Source of the DNA: Acidobacteriota bacterium | GTDB lineage: Bacteria > Acidobacteriota > Thermoanaerobaculia > Multivoradales > SZUA-115 | Assembly: GCA_003231035.1 (NCBI GenBank) | Contig: QIHU01000561.1 | Span: forward strand, 1-20,465 | Direction of reading: 5' to 3' | Length of the DNA: 20,465 bases | Part shown: one piece after another, positions 14,816 through 20,465 of the stretch | Layout: every line of letters begins with the position of its first letter | How positions within the stretch are numbered: position 1 is the first letter of the stretch | The notes under the pieces: model-generated | Databases searched by the model: none | The model's input: only the letters and a program-made list of their open reading frames with translations | What the model was told of the DNA's origin: nothing | Translations under genes and position numbers: made by a program

Positions 14816-16742
14816 GGTAGCAGCTCGATCCCACTGCGCGCCCCCGCCGTGCTCGCGGTGGGGCAAGGTCGTGGCGGGGATGGCGCTCACCGCGCTGCTG
14901 GTCTCCTGTGAAGCGGAGCCGGCGCGCCGCGTGCGCTTCATCGATTTGGTGACCGTGGACGTTCTGCGCTCGACGATGGGGGAAGCGGAGCCGGCGGACG
15001 AATACAGCTGTGCCGATGAGAATCGCTTCGCGCAACCGATTCGCGATGGCGAGGAACTCTACGTCACCGGCCACCTTGGAGAGCTGGGGAAGCTGGTCCT
15101 TTCGACCTGCGCCAACCGCCCTCCCCACGCGGCGCCTGGAACGGGCACCCTGCGAGTGACCGTGGTCGAAGGCCCACCGCCCTCGCGGCCTGATGCGCAG
15201 CCAGGGCTTGGCGTGGAGGCCGTCCTTCCAGTGCCCCTATTTTCGCGCTGGCAACGACACCGGGTGGACCTCGCGGGGCTGGCTGATCGCGAGGTGACTC
15301 TGCGCCTAACCGCCACCTTGCCGGCGGGGCGAACGCTCTACCTCCAGGATCTCTACGTGGAGCATTTGGAAGCCCTGGCGGGTCGACAAGAGGGTCGGCG
15401 GAAGAACGAGGAGCAGCCTGTATTCCACCAGGGCGCCGCGCCCCAGGTGCTCTTGATCTCGGTCGATACCCTGCGCGAGGATGCGCTGTCGGTGCTCGGC
15501 GGCAGCCACCGGACACCGGCTTTGGACGCCTTCGCCGGCAAGGCCCAGATCTTCCAACCGCACTATTCCGCGGCGGCTTGGACGCTGCCATCGCACGCGA
15601 CGATGCTCACCGGCCAACCGCCTCCGGTGCATGGAGCCATCAATGGTAGGACCGCCATCCATGGCTCGGTTCCCACCTTGGCCGAACGGTTCAAGGCGGA
15701 GGGATTTGCTACCGCGGGCTTGACCTTCGACTGCTACTGGCTCGGCTCTCAGTTTGGTTTTGACCGCGGCTTCGACTCATACCGATCCGTTCTCTGGACA
15801 CTGCCCCAGAGAGTGCGCCAGACCCTCAACTGGGTGGACGAGCATCGCGATCGGCCCTTCTTCTACTTTCTGCACACCTTCGAGCCCCATTCCGACTATC
15901 GGTCCCTCCCCTACGAGGGGCCCGATGTGCGTCCTGGCCATGTCGCGGAGCGTTTTGGGTTGGCGGAGAGGTATGGTTGCCGCGAGGGCCATTGCTCGTC
16001 CGCGCTTCTCCAAGAGATCAACCGGGGGACGGTGGCCCCGCTGCCGGGCGAAGAGGAGATTCTGCGCTACCTCTATCAACGGGGCATCGATCACTTGGAT
16101 GACCAGCTCGCGACCCTCTTCGCCGGCCTCGAGAAGCGTGGGCTGTTCGACAACATGCTGATCGTCCTGACCTCCGACCACGGTGAGTCCTTCTTCGAAC
16201 ATGGGCAGCTCCTGCATGGTCACCACTGGCAAGAGGAACTCCGCGTTCCGTTGCTGATCAAATGGCCCAGTGGCGTGCGGGCCGGAGAGAGGGTCACCAC
16301 GCCGACCAGTTCCCTGGATCTAGTGCCTACCCTGTTGCACGAGCTTGGGATGGACACCACGGGACTACCGGGCGCCAACCTCCTACGCCGACGCGCGGAC
16401 CGGCCGGTTTTCTCGGGCTCCAACTTCGACGTTGTAATCGCGGGACGGTGGAAAGCGGTTTGGAGCCGAAAGAAGGGCGAGCGTTGGCTCTTCGATCTCA
16501 CCGCGGACCCTGGCGAGCAGCACAACTTGGCGGAGGAACGGCCTGCCGAGCTGAGTCGCTTGGAGGCCCTGATCTCCCAACGTCAAGAGCGGCAACGATG
16601 GACGGTGAGTCGATTCGACCAAACCGCCAAGGGCGTTGAGCGGCTCAGCGAGGAAGAACGGTGGTGGATTGAGGCGGCAAAAAAAAGGCCGGCGAGGTGC
16701 CGGCCCGATTGGAGACCCTGCTCGGTGCTCACATCACGGTGA
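14814..16742 (+). CDS. Lipoprotein of the sulfatase / alkaline phosphatase superfamily with Thr nucleophile
   Basis: This 642-aa protein has a lipoprotein signal ending LLVSC, with C32 as the lipidation site. About 180 residues of N-terminal beta-rich region precede the catalytic domain. That domain begins VLLISVDTLREDA (metal ligand D218), continues AAWTLPSHATMLTG with Thr257 as the presumed nucleophile, then LTSDHGESFFEHG (D455, H456). FGly sulfatases need Cys or Ser in a C/S-x-P-x-R motif; here Thr is in that place and Arg is His, as in phosphatase and phosphotransferase relatives. So sulfatase activity is doubtful and a phospho- or phosphoethanolamine-type activity is an option. The start at 14814 keeps the basic residues needed before the hydrophobic stretch, but has no ribosome site and overlaps the start of the divergent exporter. 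The 3' end contains the terminator of the convergent operon. Confidence 0.86.
   Translation: MVAARSHCAPPPCSRWGKVVAGMALTALLVSCEAEPARRVRFIDLVTVDVLRSTMGEAEPADEYSCADENRFAQPIRDGEELYVTGHLGELGKLVLSTCANRPPHAAPGTGTLRVTVVEGPPPSRPDAQPGLGVEAVLPVPLFSRWQRHRVDLAGLADREVTLRLTATLPAGRTLYLQDLYVEHLEALAGRQEGRRKNEEQPVFHQGAAPQVLLISVDTLREDALSVLGGSHRTPALDAFAGKAQIFQPHYSAAAWTLPSHATMLTGQPPPVHGAINGRTAIHGSVPTLAERFKAEGFATAGLTFDCYWLGSQFGFDRGFDSYRSVLWTLPQRVRQTLNWVDEHRDRPFFYFLHTFEPHSDYRSLPYEGPDVRPGHVAERFGLAERYGCREGHCSSALLQEINRGTVAPLPGEEEILRYLYQRGIDHLDDQLATLFAGLEKRGLFDNMLIVLTSDHGESFFEHGQLLHGHHWQEELRVPLLIKWPSGVRAGERVTTPTSSLDLVPTLLHELGMDTTGLPGANLLRRRADRPVFSGSNFDVVIAGRWKAVWSRKKGERWLFDLTADPGEQHNLAEERPAELSRLEALISQRQERQRWTVSRFDQTAKGVERLSEEERWWIEAAKKRPARCRPDWRPCSVLTSR
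16679..16705 (-). terminator. Strong intrinsic terminator of the three-gene exported operon
   Basis: On the minus strand GGCCGGC-ACCTC-GCCGGCC forms a perfect 7-bp GC hairpin with a 5-nt loop, followed by eight T (the A run at 16679-16686). It lies 23 nt after the stop codon at 16729. It also sits within the last codons of the convergent lipoprotein gene. Confidence 0.9.
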
Positions 16743-17406
16743 AAGTCACCGTCACTGAGTTGGTCTTGCCCTTGAAGACAGTACCGGAGAACGAGGAAGT
16801 TGGCCCTTTGTATTTGTAGTGAAAGGTGAGCGTGTAGGTGCCAGCTTGAGCAAGCGAGTGGAAGAGAGAGGCGCCTGTCGATTCATTTGCTGTGTACTGA
16901 CTAGTCAGTAGAGCATCGCCAAATAAATCGTCGTGGTGACTGCTGCGCCACTCGGTGTTGAGAGTTCCGTTTTTCGGCACTTTCACCAGGGAGGTGTCGA
17001 GTTCAGGCCCGAAGCCATCGCCAAAACTACTCTCGGACACCACAGTCAGGACACGAGTTCCGTCGCGCTGGATCGAGGTCAAGACGATGTTACCCAGAAT
17101 CATGCCGCTGAGCCCGACCGCGGAGCCGGAGCGGTTGGTCAGCGTGAGATCGAGAACGATCGGTTCGCCCGAATAGTAGCTGGGTTGAGAGGCTGCCGCC
17201 GACAGGTCTACCTTGAAAAAGGCCGTGGGTTGGATTGGGGAAATCACGGGCGTGCCGGGACTGGGGTTGACGATGATCGAAGTTGCGCGGCCTGCCCTGG
17301 CATCCTCGTCGTTCTGCGCAAGTGTCGGGGGGCCGAGACTAACCCAGCAGACGGTGAGCGCCAGCGCAAGGAGAACTCGGATCGATTTCGCTGTGTTGAT
17401 GTTCAT
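16729..17406 (-). CDS. Exported protein with Ig-like / BsuPI-inhibitor-like domain
   Basis: This 225-aa protein has a signal peptide (IRVLLALALTVCWVSLGPPTLA). The mature part has SYYSGEPIVLDLTLTNRSGSAV, the style of Ig-like domains such as BsuPI, a proteinase inhibitor family, followed by strands that end GTYTLTFHYKYKG and TNSVTVTFTV. The BsuPI link rests on the opening strand pattern only and is weak; a generic beta-sandwich is as likely. AGGAG at 17416-17420 is 9 nt from the ATG at 17406 and only 3 nt from the ATG at 17412, so 17406 is preferred. It is the last gene of the operon, 19 nt after the zincin gene and just before the terminator. Confidence 0.75.
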   Translation of the reverse strand: MNINTAKSIRVLLALALTVCWVSLGPPTLAQNDEDARAGRATSIIVNPSPGTPVISPIQPTAFFKVDLSAAASQPSYYSGEPIVLDLTLTNRSGSAVGLSGMILGNIVLTSIQRDGTRVLTVVSESSFGDGFGPELDTSLVKVPKNGTLNTEWRSSHHDDLFGDALLTSQYTANESTGASLFHSLAQAGTYTLTFHYKYKGPTSSFSGTVFKGKTNSVTVTFTVM

Positions 17407-17425
17407 GTTCATGATCTCCTGTTTC

Positions 17426-17962
17426 TCAAGGCAGACTAGAGCCGCAGTACTTGTTGCGCTTCGGCAACGGGGGGGTCTGATTCGCGCGGTATTCGTTCTC
17501 AACTCCGCTGGCCTTGATCTCGTTCTTCTTGATTCCATTATGGCCTGGAGATGGATCTCGAGTTCCGGCGTCGGCGTCCGCTGCATGCGACAACTCGTGC
17601 GCGAGGGAGGCGCACGGGTCGCGTTCGGTGGTGTCGTTATTGTACTTGCCTGTCTTCGTCGGACTCCACTTGGTACTCGATCCAGTGCCGGTGCCGTTGC
17701 TGGCATTGGCGCCGTTTGACGCCGTGTTCGAGTTACCCGCGCCCTGCGAGATGGAATGAGTGTTGCCCGAACTCATGAGGTTGTCCAAGTTGTCGCCGGC
17801 CGCGCCGCCCGACTGCGAGATCTTGTTCAGACAGTCTTCGACGGCTTCTTGAAAGGCGGGATCTCCGTCGACCACGATGGTGGCCGAGGCCGGATTGACC
17901 GAGAGGAGAACGCTGAGTAGCAGTGCTCCGGCAAAGGGTAGGATCTGTTTGGAAAATTTCAT
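17426..17962 (-). CDS. Small exported zincin-like metallopeptidase (HELSH, M91/NleD-like pattern)
   Basis: This 178-aa protein has a signal peptide (ILPFAGALLLSVLLSVNPASA). A low-complexity Ser/Asn/Gly/Thr stretch (about 50-115) follows. The C-terminal zinc site is DPCASLAHELSHAADADAG (H122, E123, H126), with a downstream acidic residue in NEIKASGVENEYR (E148 or E155) as the likely third ligand, and then PLPKRNKY. This order (LAHEL.HA...G, then E..A...EN..R, then P.R..Y) matches the M91/NleD-type and RHS-associated zincin pattern. Those relatives are usually effector or toxin domains; here it stands alone with a signal peptide. Cysteines 44, 117 and 173 could form a disulfide. ATGA overlap with the upstream gene indicates coupling. 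Confidence 0.78.
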   Translation of the reverse strand: MKFSKQILPFAGALLLSVLLSVNPASATIVVDGDPAFQEAVEDCLNKISQSGGAAGDNLDNLMSSGNTHSISQGAGNSNTASNGANASNGTGTGSSTKWSPTKTGKYNNDTTERDPCASLAHELSHAADADAGTRDPSPGHNGIKKNEIKASGVENEYRANQTPPLPKRNKYCGSSLP

Positions 17963-19224
17963 TCTCCTGAGTCTCCTTGAATCACGCGAATCCGCGAGAC
18001 CACGGCTCGGCGGTTCTGCTCGGTGAAGGGAATGACACCGGAGGGGCGGTCGATGTCCCAATACCAGAGGGGTGTGCTCGCGCCGGGGCGCGGTTCACCG
18101 CGCAGGAGGTAGAGGATCAACTTCGATCCAGGCCGGAAGCGCGACGCTTCCTCCGGCTTGTCGAGGGCGTGATAGACGGTGAATCGGTTGCTGGGCGCGG
18201 TGCCCATCAACGACTCGTCCACGAAGTAGCGCACCGCGATGCGCGGCCTGGGGTCGAGCGGACTGCTGACATTGACGCGCCGGCCAACCTGCTCGACGGT
18301 GGCAACCACGATGTCGTCGGCGTTGCGGGTCTGCACTAGCCAGTGGGGGAACAGCGCGGTGAGGCGGAGCTCGGAGAACAGGGAGATGCGGATCGGCTCG
18401 TAGGGTTGGTACTCGTCGGTGTGCACTTCGGTACCGCCGGTGCCTTCCATCGAAATCTCTCCGGCATCTTCACCCAGGCCGGTGAAGGTGGCGGTCAGAT
18501 CGAAGCCGGCGAAGCCGGCGGGAGGCGGATCGACCCAGTCCGAAGAGGCGCTGGTGCCGTCTTTGAAAGTGATCTCAGCCTGGACTTGCGATGAGAACAA
18601 CTTGGTGTCCCAACGAATCTTGTCGATGTCGCCGTGCTTCTTGCCGGCGGCGCCGTTGATCTTCACGCCTTTGATCGAACCGTCACTTTTTTTCTTGATC
18701 ACCCGGAGCTCGTGGGCCTGCTCGCCCAGCGGGTCTTCCTCGGTCCAGATGAACTCGGCGAGTTCGATCTCGTTGCCGTTGTTGTCGTAGCCGAAGAGCT
18801 TCCAGCTCACTTCGCCATCGCCGACGTCCGGCATGTTGATGCCGTTGAACTCGGTGCAGCGCACGTCTTTTCCGCCGCGCGGGAAGCGCATGCGCAGGCC
18901 GGCGGTGCCCGGCGGCGCCCCGTCGGGTATCGAGACCGTGAGCTGGCCGTTGGCAATGTTGATACTCGCGCCGCCGAGCGCGGTGTAACTGGCGTAGGTG
19001 TTGCCGGACTCAAAATCGTCGCTGAACACTTGAAGCACCGGGGGCCAAGGTTGGGGTATGGCGGGTGCGGGCAAGATGGCGCCAGGCTGGACGATCGCCT
19101 CGGCACCTTGCCGGCTGTCGTCACCAGCGTGGACGGCGAGGGCAGTCAGGCTAAGAAGCCCGATGGCCGCCGCCAGTTGGAGGCCCGGCCAGCGAGATCG
19201 CTTTTTGGGCATGGAGTGGTGCAT
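17959..19224 (-). CDS. Large exported protein with DFESG motif, unknown function
   Basis: This 421-aa protein is not recognised as a whole. The signal peptide is basic, then hydrophobic, ending near AVHAG. After a Pro-rich linker comes VFSDDFESGN (DFESG at 70-74), then a beta-rich domain rich in Asp/Gly/Lys (FNGINMPDVGDGEVSWKLFGYD; VKINGAAGKKHGDIDKI). The last third (about 310-421) contains ADDIVVATVEQVG, VRYFVDESLMG and RPGSKLILYLLRGE, which follows the same plan as the N-terminal segment of the metalloprotease at 6911-9592. GGGGAG sits four bases before the ATG at 19224, so the later ATG (MPKKRS) is less likely. It is the first gene of a three-gene operon and overlaps the zincin gene by 4 nt. 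Confidence 0.72.
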   Translation of the reverse strand: MHHSMPKKRSRWPGLQLAAAIGLLSLTALAVHAGDDSRQGAEAIVQPGAILPAPAIPQPWPPVLQVFSDDFESGNTYASYTALGGASINIANGQLTVSIPDGAPPGTAGLRMRFPRGGKDVRCTEFNGINMPDVGDGEVSWKLFGYDNNGNEIELAEFIWTEEDPLGEQAHELRVIKKKSDGSIKGVKINGAAGKKHGDIDKIRWDTKLFSSQVQAEITFKDGTSASSDWVDPPPAGFAGFDLTATFTGLGEDAGEISMEGTGGTEVHTDEYQPYEPIRISLFSELRLTALFPHWLVQTRNADDIVVATVEQVGRRVNVSSPLDPRPRIAVRYFVDESLMGTAPSNRFTVYHALDKPEEASRFRPGSKLILYLLRGEPRPGASTPLWYWDIDRPSGVIPFTEQNRRAVVSRIRVIQGDSGE

Positions 19225-19575
19225 TCGTCTCCCCTTTCTGCTGGTCGGGGCTTCCGGCCAACACGGTAGGTGTCTCGCTGCTCGAGGGGCAGCAGATTGG
19301 GTCTTCTGCCATGAAGGGAGTCACCAACGGAGTGTCTTTGCCCCTGCACACCCGTGGGCGTCGAGCCCTTCTTTGGTTCAGGATTGGGTTCGACCACAAA
19401 CGCCAGTATCGAGCCGGCCAGAGTCCATGCCGGTACCAGGTCGTGCCACGGAGTCGGGTGGTGCTGCTATCGAGGTGCCACCCCATTTTCTAGTCACTGG
19501 TTCCAAGTAGTTCATGAGAAGGACAACGGTGGGGCCATTCGCCTGTGCACCACCTGCCTGACTGAGTTGAACCCG
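19225..19575. other. Intergenic region, nothing recognised
   Basis: This gap between the exported operon (leftward) and vapBC (rightward) has no convincing gene on either strand; the open frames there lack ribosome sites and family features. The operon promoter should lie at its left end, but no clear -35/-10 pair was found on the minus strand. I saw no RNA gene, direct repeat or mobile-element end. Confidence 0.6.
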
Positions 19576-19604
19576 TTGACATGCGATCCGCATGGAACTA
19601 TGGT
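19576..19604 (+). promoter_or_regulatory. vapBC promoter, TTGACA-17-TATGGT
   Basis: A perfect -35 box TTGACA (19576-19581), an exact 17-nt spacer, and TATGGT (19599-19604) as -10. The predicted start of transcription, about seven bases on, falls on the A of the ATG at 19611, so the mRNA would be leaderless. No ribosome site precedes that ATG, which agrees. Confidence 0.7.
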
Positions 19605-19610
19605 GATTGC

Positions 19611-19841
19611 ATGTCGACGATGGTTCAGATCCGCAACGTACCCGAGGAGACCCATCGGCAACTCAAAGCGCGGGCCGCGCTGGCTGGGATGTCGATGTCG
19701 GAATTCATGCTCAAGGAGTTGCAGCACACCTTGCAGAGGCCCACTCGGGCTGAGCTTATGCGGCAGTTGGAACGGCTGCCGCCGGTGGAACTCGATCCTT
19801 CACCAGCCGAACTGATTCGTCGAGAGCGCGACCTGCGTTGA
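19611..19841 (+). CDS. vapB: VapB-type antitoxin (ribbon-helix-helix)
   Basis: This 76-aa protein contains MVQIRNVPEETHRQLKARAA, LAGMSMSEFMLKEL and a C-terminal tail with PTRAELMRQLERLPPVEL. This is the FitA/VapB-like ribbon-helix-helix antitoxin: the N-terminal strand pairs to bind DNA and the tail wraps the VapC active site. The start at 19611 (MSTMVQ) is chosen from the promoter; 19620 (MVQ) is also possible, while 19581 lies at the end of the -35 box and is unlikely. Its stop overlaps the vapC start. It probably represses its own promoter. Confidence 0.9.
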   Translation: MSTMVQIRNVPEETHRQLKARAALAGMSMSEFMLKELQHTLQRPTRAELMRQLERLPPVELDPSPAELIRRERDLR

Positions 19842-20236
19842 TCGTCCTGGACGCCTCGGTGGTGGTGGAGTTGTTGTTTGGGACTCCTCTGGGTAAAGAA
19901 GTTCGAGAACGGATCTCGGATGATTGGCTCACCCTTCATGTGCCTGCGGTGCTAGATCTGGAGGTAGCGCAAGTAGTTCGGCGCTACACCGCGCTGGGTC
20001 AGATTGAGCCAGACCGGGGCCGTCAGGCCTTGGAATATCTAGTTGGGCTCAACGCTGAGCGCTACGTCCATGGTCCTTTCCTGCAGCGCATCTGGCAGCT
20101 ACGGCACAACTTAACCGCCTACGATGCCGCCTATGTCGCGCTTGCCGAGGCACTGGGTGCTACGCTGTTGACCGCCGACCGCGGAATGGCGAGTGCAGCT
20201 GCTCGGTGGGTGAAGGTAGAGAGTCTAAGCTCGTAA
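19838..20236 (+). CDS. vapC: VapC-type PIN-domain ribonuclease toxin
   Basis: This 132-aa PIN-domain protein begins IVLDASVVVELL (D5 of the metal site). It continues with HVPAVLDLEVAQVVRR (the conserved Glu), TAYDAAYVALAEALGATLLTADRG (the remaining Asp residues) and AARWVKVESL. It should cleave a specific RNA (often tRNA or rRNA) unless bound by VapB. The start is TTG overlapping the vapB stop (TTGA), which keeps toxin translation low and coupled. Its length and motif order are normal, so it looks intact. Confidence 0.92.
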   Translation: MIVLDASVVVELLFGTPLGKEVRERISDDWLTLHVPAVLDLEVAQVVRRYTALGQIEPDRGRQALEYLVGLNAERYVHGPFLQRIWQLRHNLTAYDAAYVALAEALGATLLTADRGMASAAARWVKVESLSS

Positions 20237-20330
20237 GGAGCTGGAAAGTCCAGTGCTTGTCGATCACTAAGCTGGCTCCCTGGTTCATTTGTCCTACTTG
20301 TGGCGCCAGGGATTGCGTTGCTAGTGGGCA

Positions 20331-20441
20331 GTGAAACTACGACGGCGGCGCTTGTGCCGCCGGTTGCCGGCTTGGCTGCGGTACGGCGCGGTTCTGGTCG
20401 CGACGGTGATCCGGCCGGTGGTTTTCGCTGTGGCCGTCTAG
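20331..20441 (+). CDS. Possible 36-aa basic, membrane-active small protein
   Basis: A GTG-started frame encodes KLRRRRLCRRLPAW followed by a hydrophobic stretch (YGAVLVATVIRPVVFAVAV) and TAG. A basic head and single hydrophobic helix are typical of small membrane proteins. There is no ribosome site of note and no homologue known to me. The frame may be chance in GC-rich DNA, and a hairpin (20343-20362) lies inside it. Confidence 0.2.
   Translation: MKLRRRRLCRRLPAWLRYGAVLVATVIRPVVFAVAV
20343..20362. repeat. Inverted repeat CGGCGGC-6-GCCGCCG
   Basis: A perfect 7-bp GC stem with loop GCTTGT lies 106 nt after vapC. No T run follows on either strand, so an intrinsic terminator is unlikely, but it could stabilise or pause the transcript. 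Confidence 0.45.
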
Positions 20442-20457
20442 CGGGGTGACGACCCCG
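20442..20457. repeat. Inverted repeat CGGGGT-GACG-ACCCCG near the right edge
   Basis: This 6-bp stem with a 4-nt loop follows directly on the TAG of the small frame at 20331-20441. The window ends eight bases later, so a T tract cannot be judged. Confidence 0.4.
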
Positions 20458-20465
20458 GCCGCGCC

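Noticed and set aside
15582..15614. Formylglycine sulfatase active site
   Set aside because: The nucleophile position is Thr and the Arg is missing, so the sulfatase signature is not met.
17413..17706. N-terminal extension of the Ig-like protein back into the zincin gene
   Set aside because: The signal peptide begins at 17406-17412 with AGGAG upstream; the longer frame overlaps the zincin coding sequence in another frame.
17959..17961. UGA at the end of the DFESG protein as a selenocysteine codon
   Set aside because: It was considered because selC is present, but the UGA is part of an ATGA overlap with the zincin start, which explains it fully; no Sec-like context was seen.
18634..19269. 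211-residue plus-strand frame opposite the DFESG exported protein
   Set aside because: It is antisense to a gene with signal peptide and ribosome site; composition is typical of a shadow.
1..20465. CRISPR array, insertion sequence, integrase or rRNA
   Set aside because: No regularly spaced repeats, transposase or integrase motifs, terminal inverted repeats or rRNA segments were found by reading.

Overview
The window is GC-rich, almost fully coding DNA with short intergenic gaps and several overlapping starts and stops. It reads as a chromosomal segment of a free-living Gram-negative bacterium. Two things suggest an Acidobacteriota-type (Thermoanaerobaculia-like) organism. One is the paired C-terminal modules with an FFWFFN...ELVVK core in the secreted metalloprotease. 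The other is the DFESG-containing secreted proteins. This placement is an inference from protein style; no marker gene is present. The cell probably uses selenocysteine, because a complete tRNA-Sec gene is present.

Layout from left to right. (1) 1-698, minus: the 5' part of a Rieske non-heme iron oxygenase that runs off the left edge. (2) 768-2375, plus: a DEAD-box RNA helicase with an unusual N-terminus that looks like a Phd/YefM antitoxin, followed 15 nt later by selC (2391-2489). (3) 2638-3280, plus: a DUF433/DUF5615 toxin-antitoxin pair just downstream of selC. (4) 3329-5378, minus: moeA (molybdenum cofactor) followed by a secreted DNRLRE-domain protein. (5) 5529-6773, plus: a DUF4388/PATAN regulator-like protein and an FmdB-type zinc ribbon protein. 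(6) 6911-9592, plus: a large secreted matrixin-like metalloprotease with two FN3 domains and two copies of a C-terminal module. (7) 9599-11496, minus: a two-gene unit with a small membrane-anchored protein and a polytopic GT-C-like membrane protein. (8) 11646-12970, plus: an isoprenylcysteine-methyltransferase-like membrane enzyme overlapping a small lipopolysaccharide-kinase-like protein. (9) 12959-14815, minus: an MsbA-like ABC exporter, head to head with (10) 14814-16742, plus: a lipoprotein of the sulfatase/alkaline phosphatase superfamily with a Thr nucleophile. (11) 19224-16729, minus: a three-gene operon of exported proteins (DFESG protein, HExxH mini-protease, Ig/BsuPI-like protein) ending at a strong intrinsic terminator. 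(12) 19611-20236, plus: a VapBC module behind a near-consensus promoter that predicts a leaderless mRNA.

Blocks 7-10 look like a cell-envelope neighbourhood (lipid or glycan modification, phosphorylation, flipping or export). Blocks 4, 6 and 11 contribute the secreted proteins. moeA and selC would both support a selenium/molybdenum enzyme such as formate dehydrogenase, but no such enzyme is in the window.

The best candidates for something undescribed are the three-gene exported operon, which pairs a small zincin with a possible inhibitor-like protein, and the Phd-like domain fused to a DEAD-box helicase. Neither can be proved from sequence reading alone.
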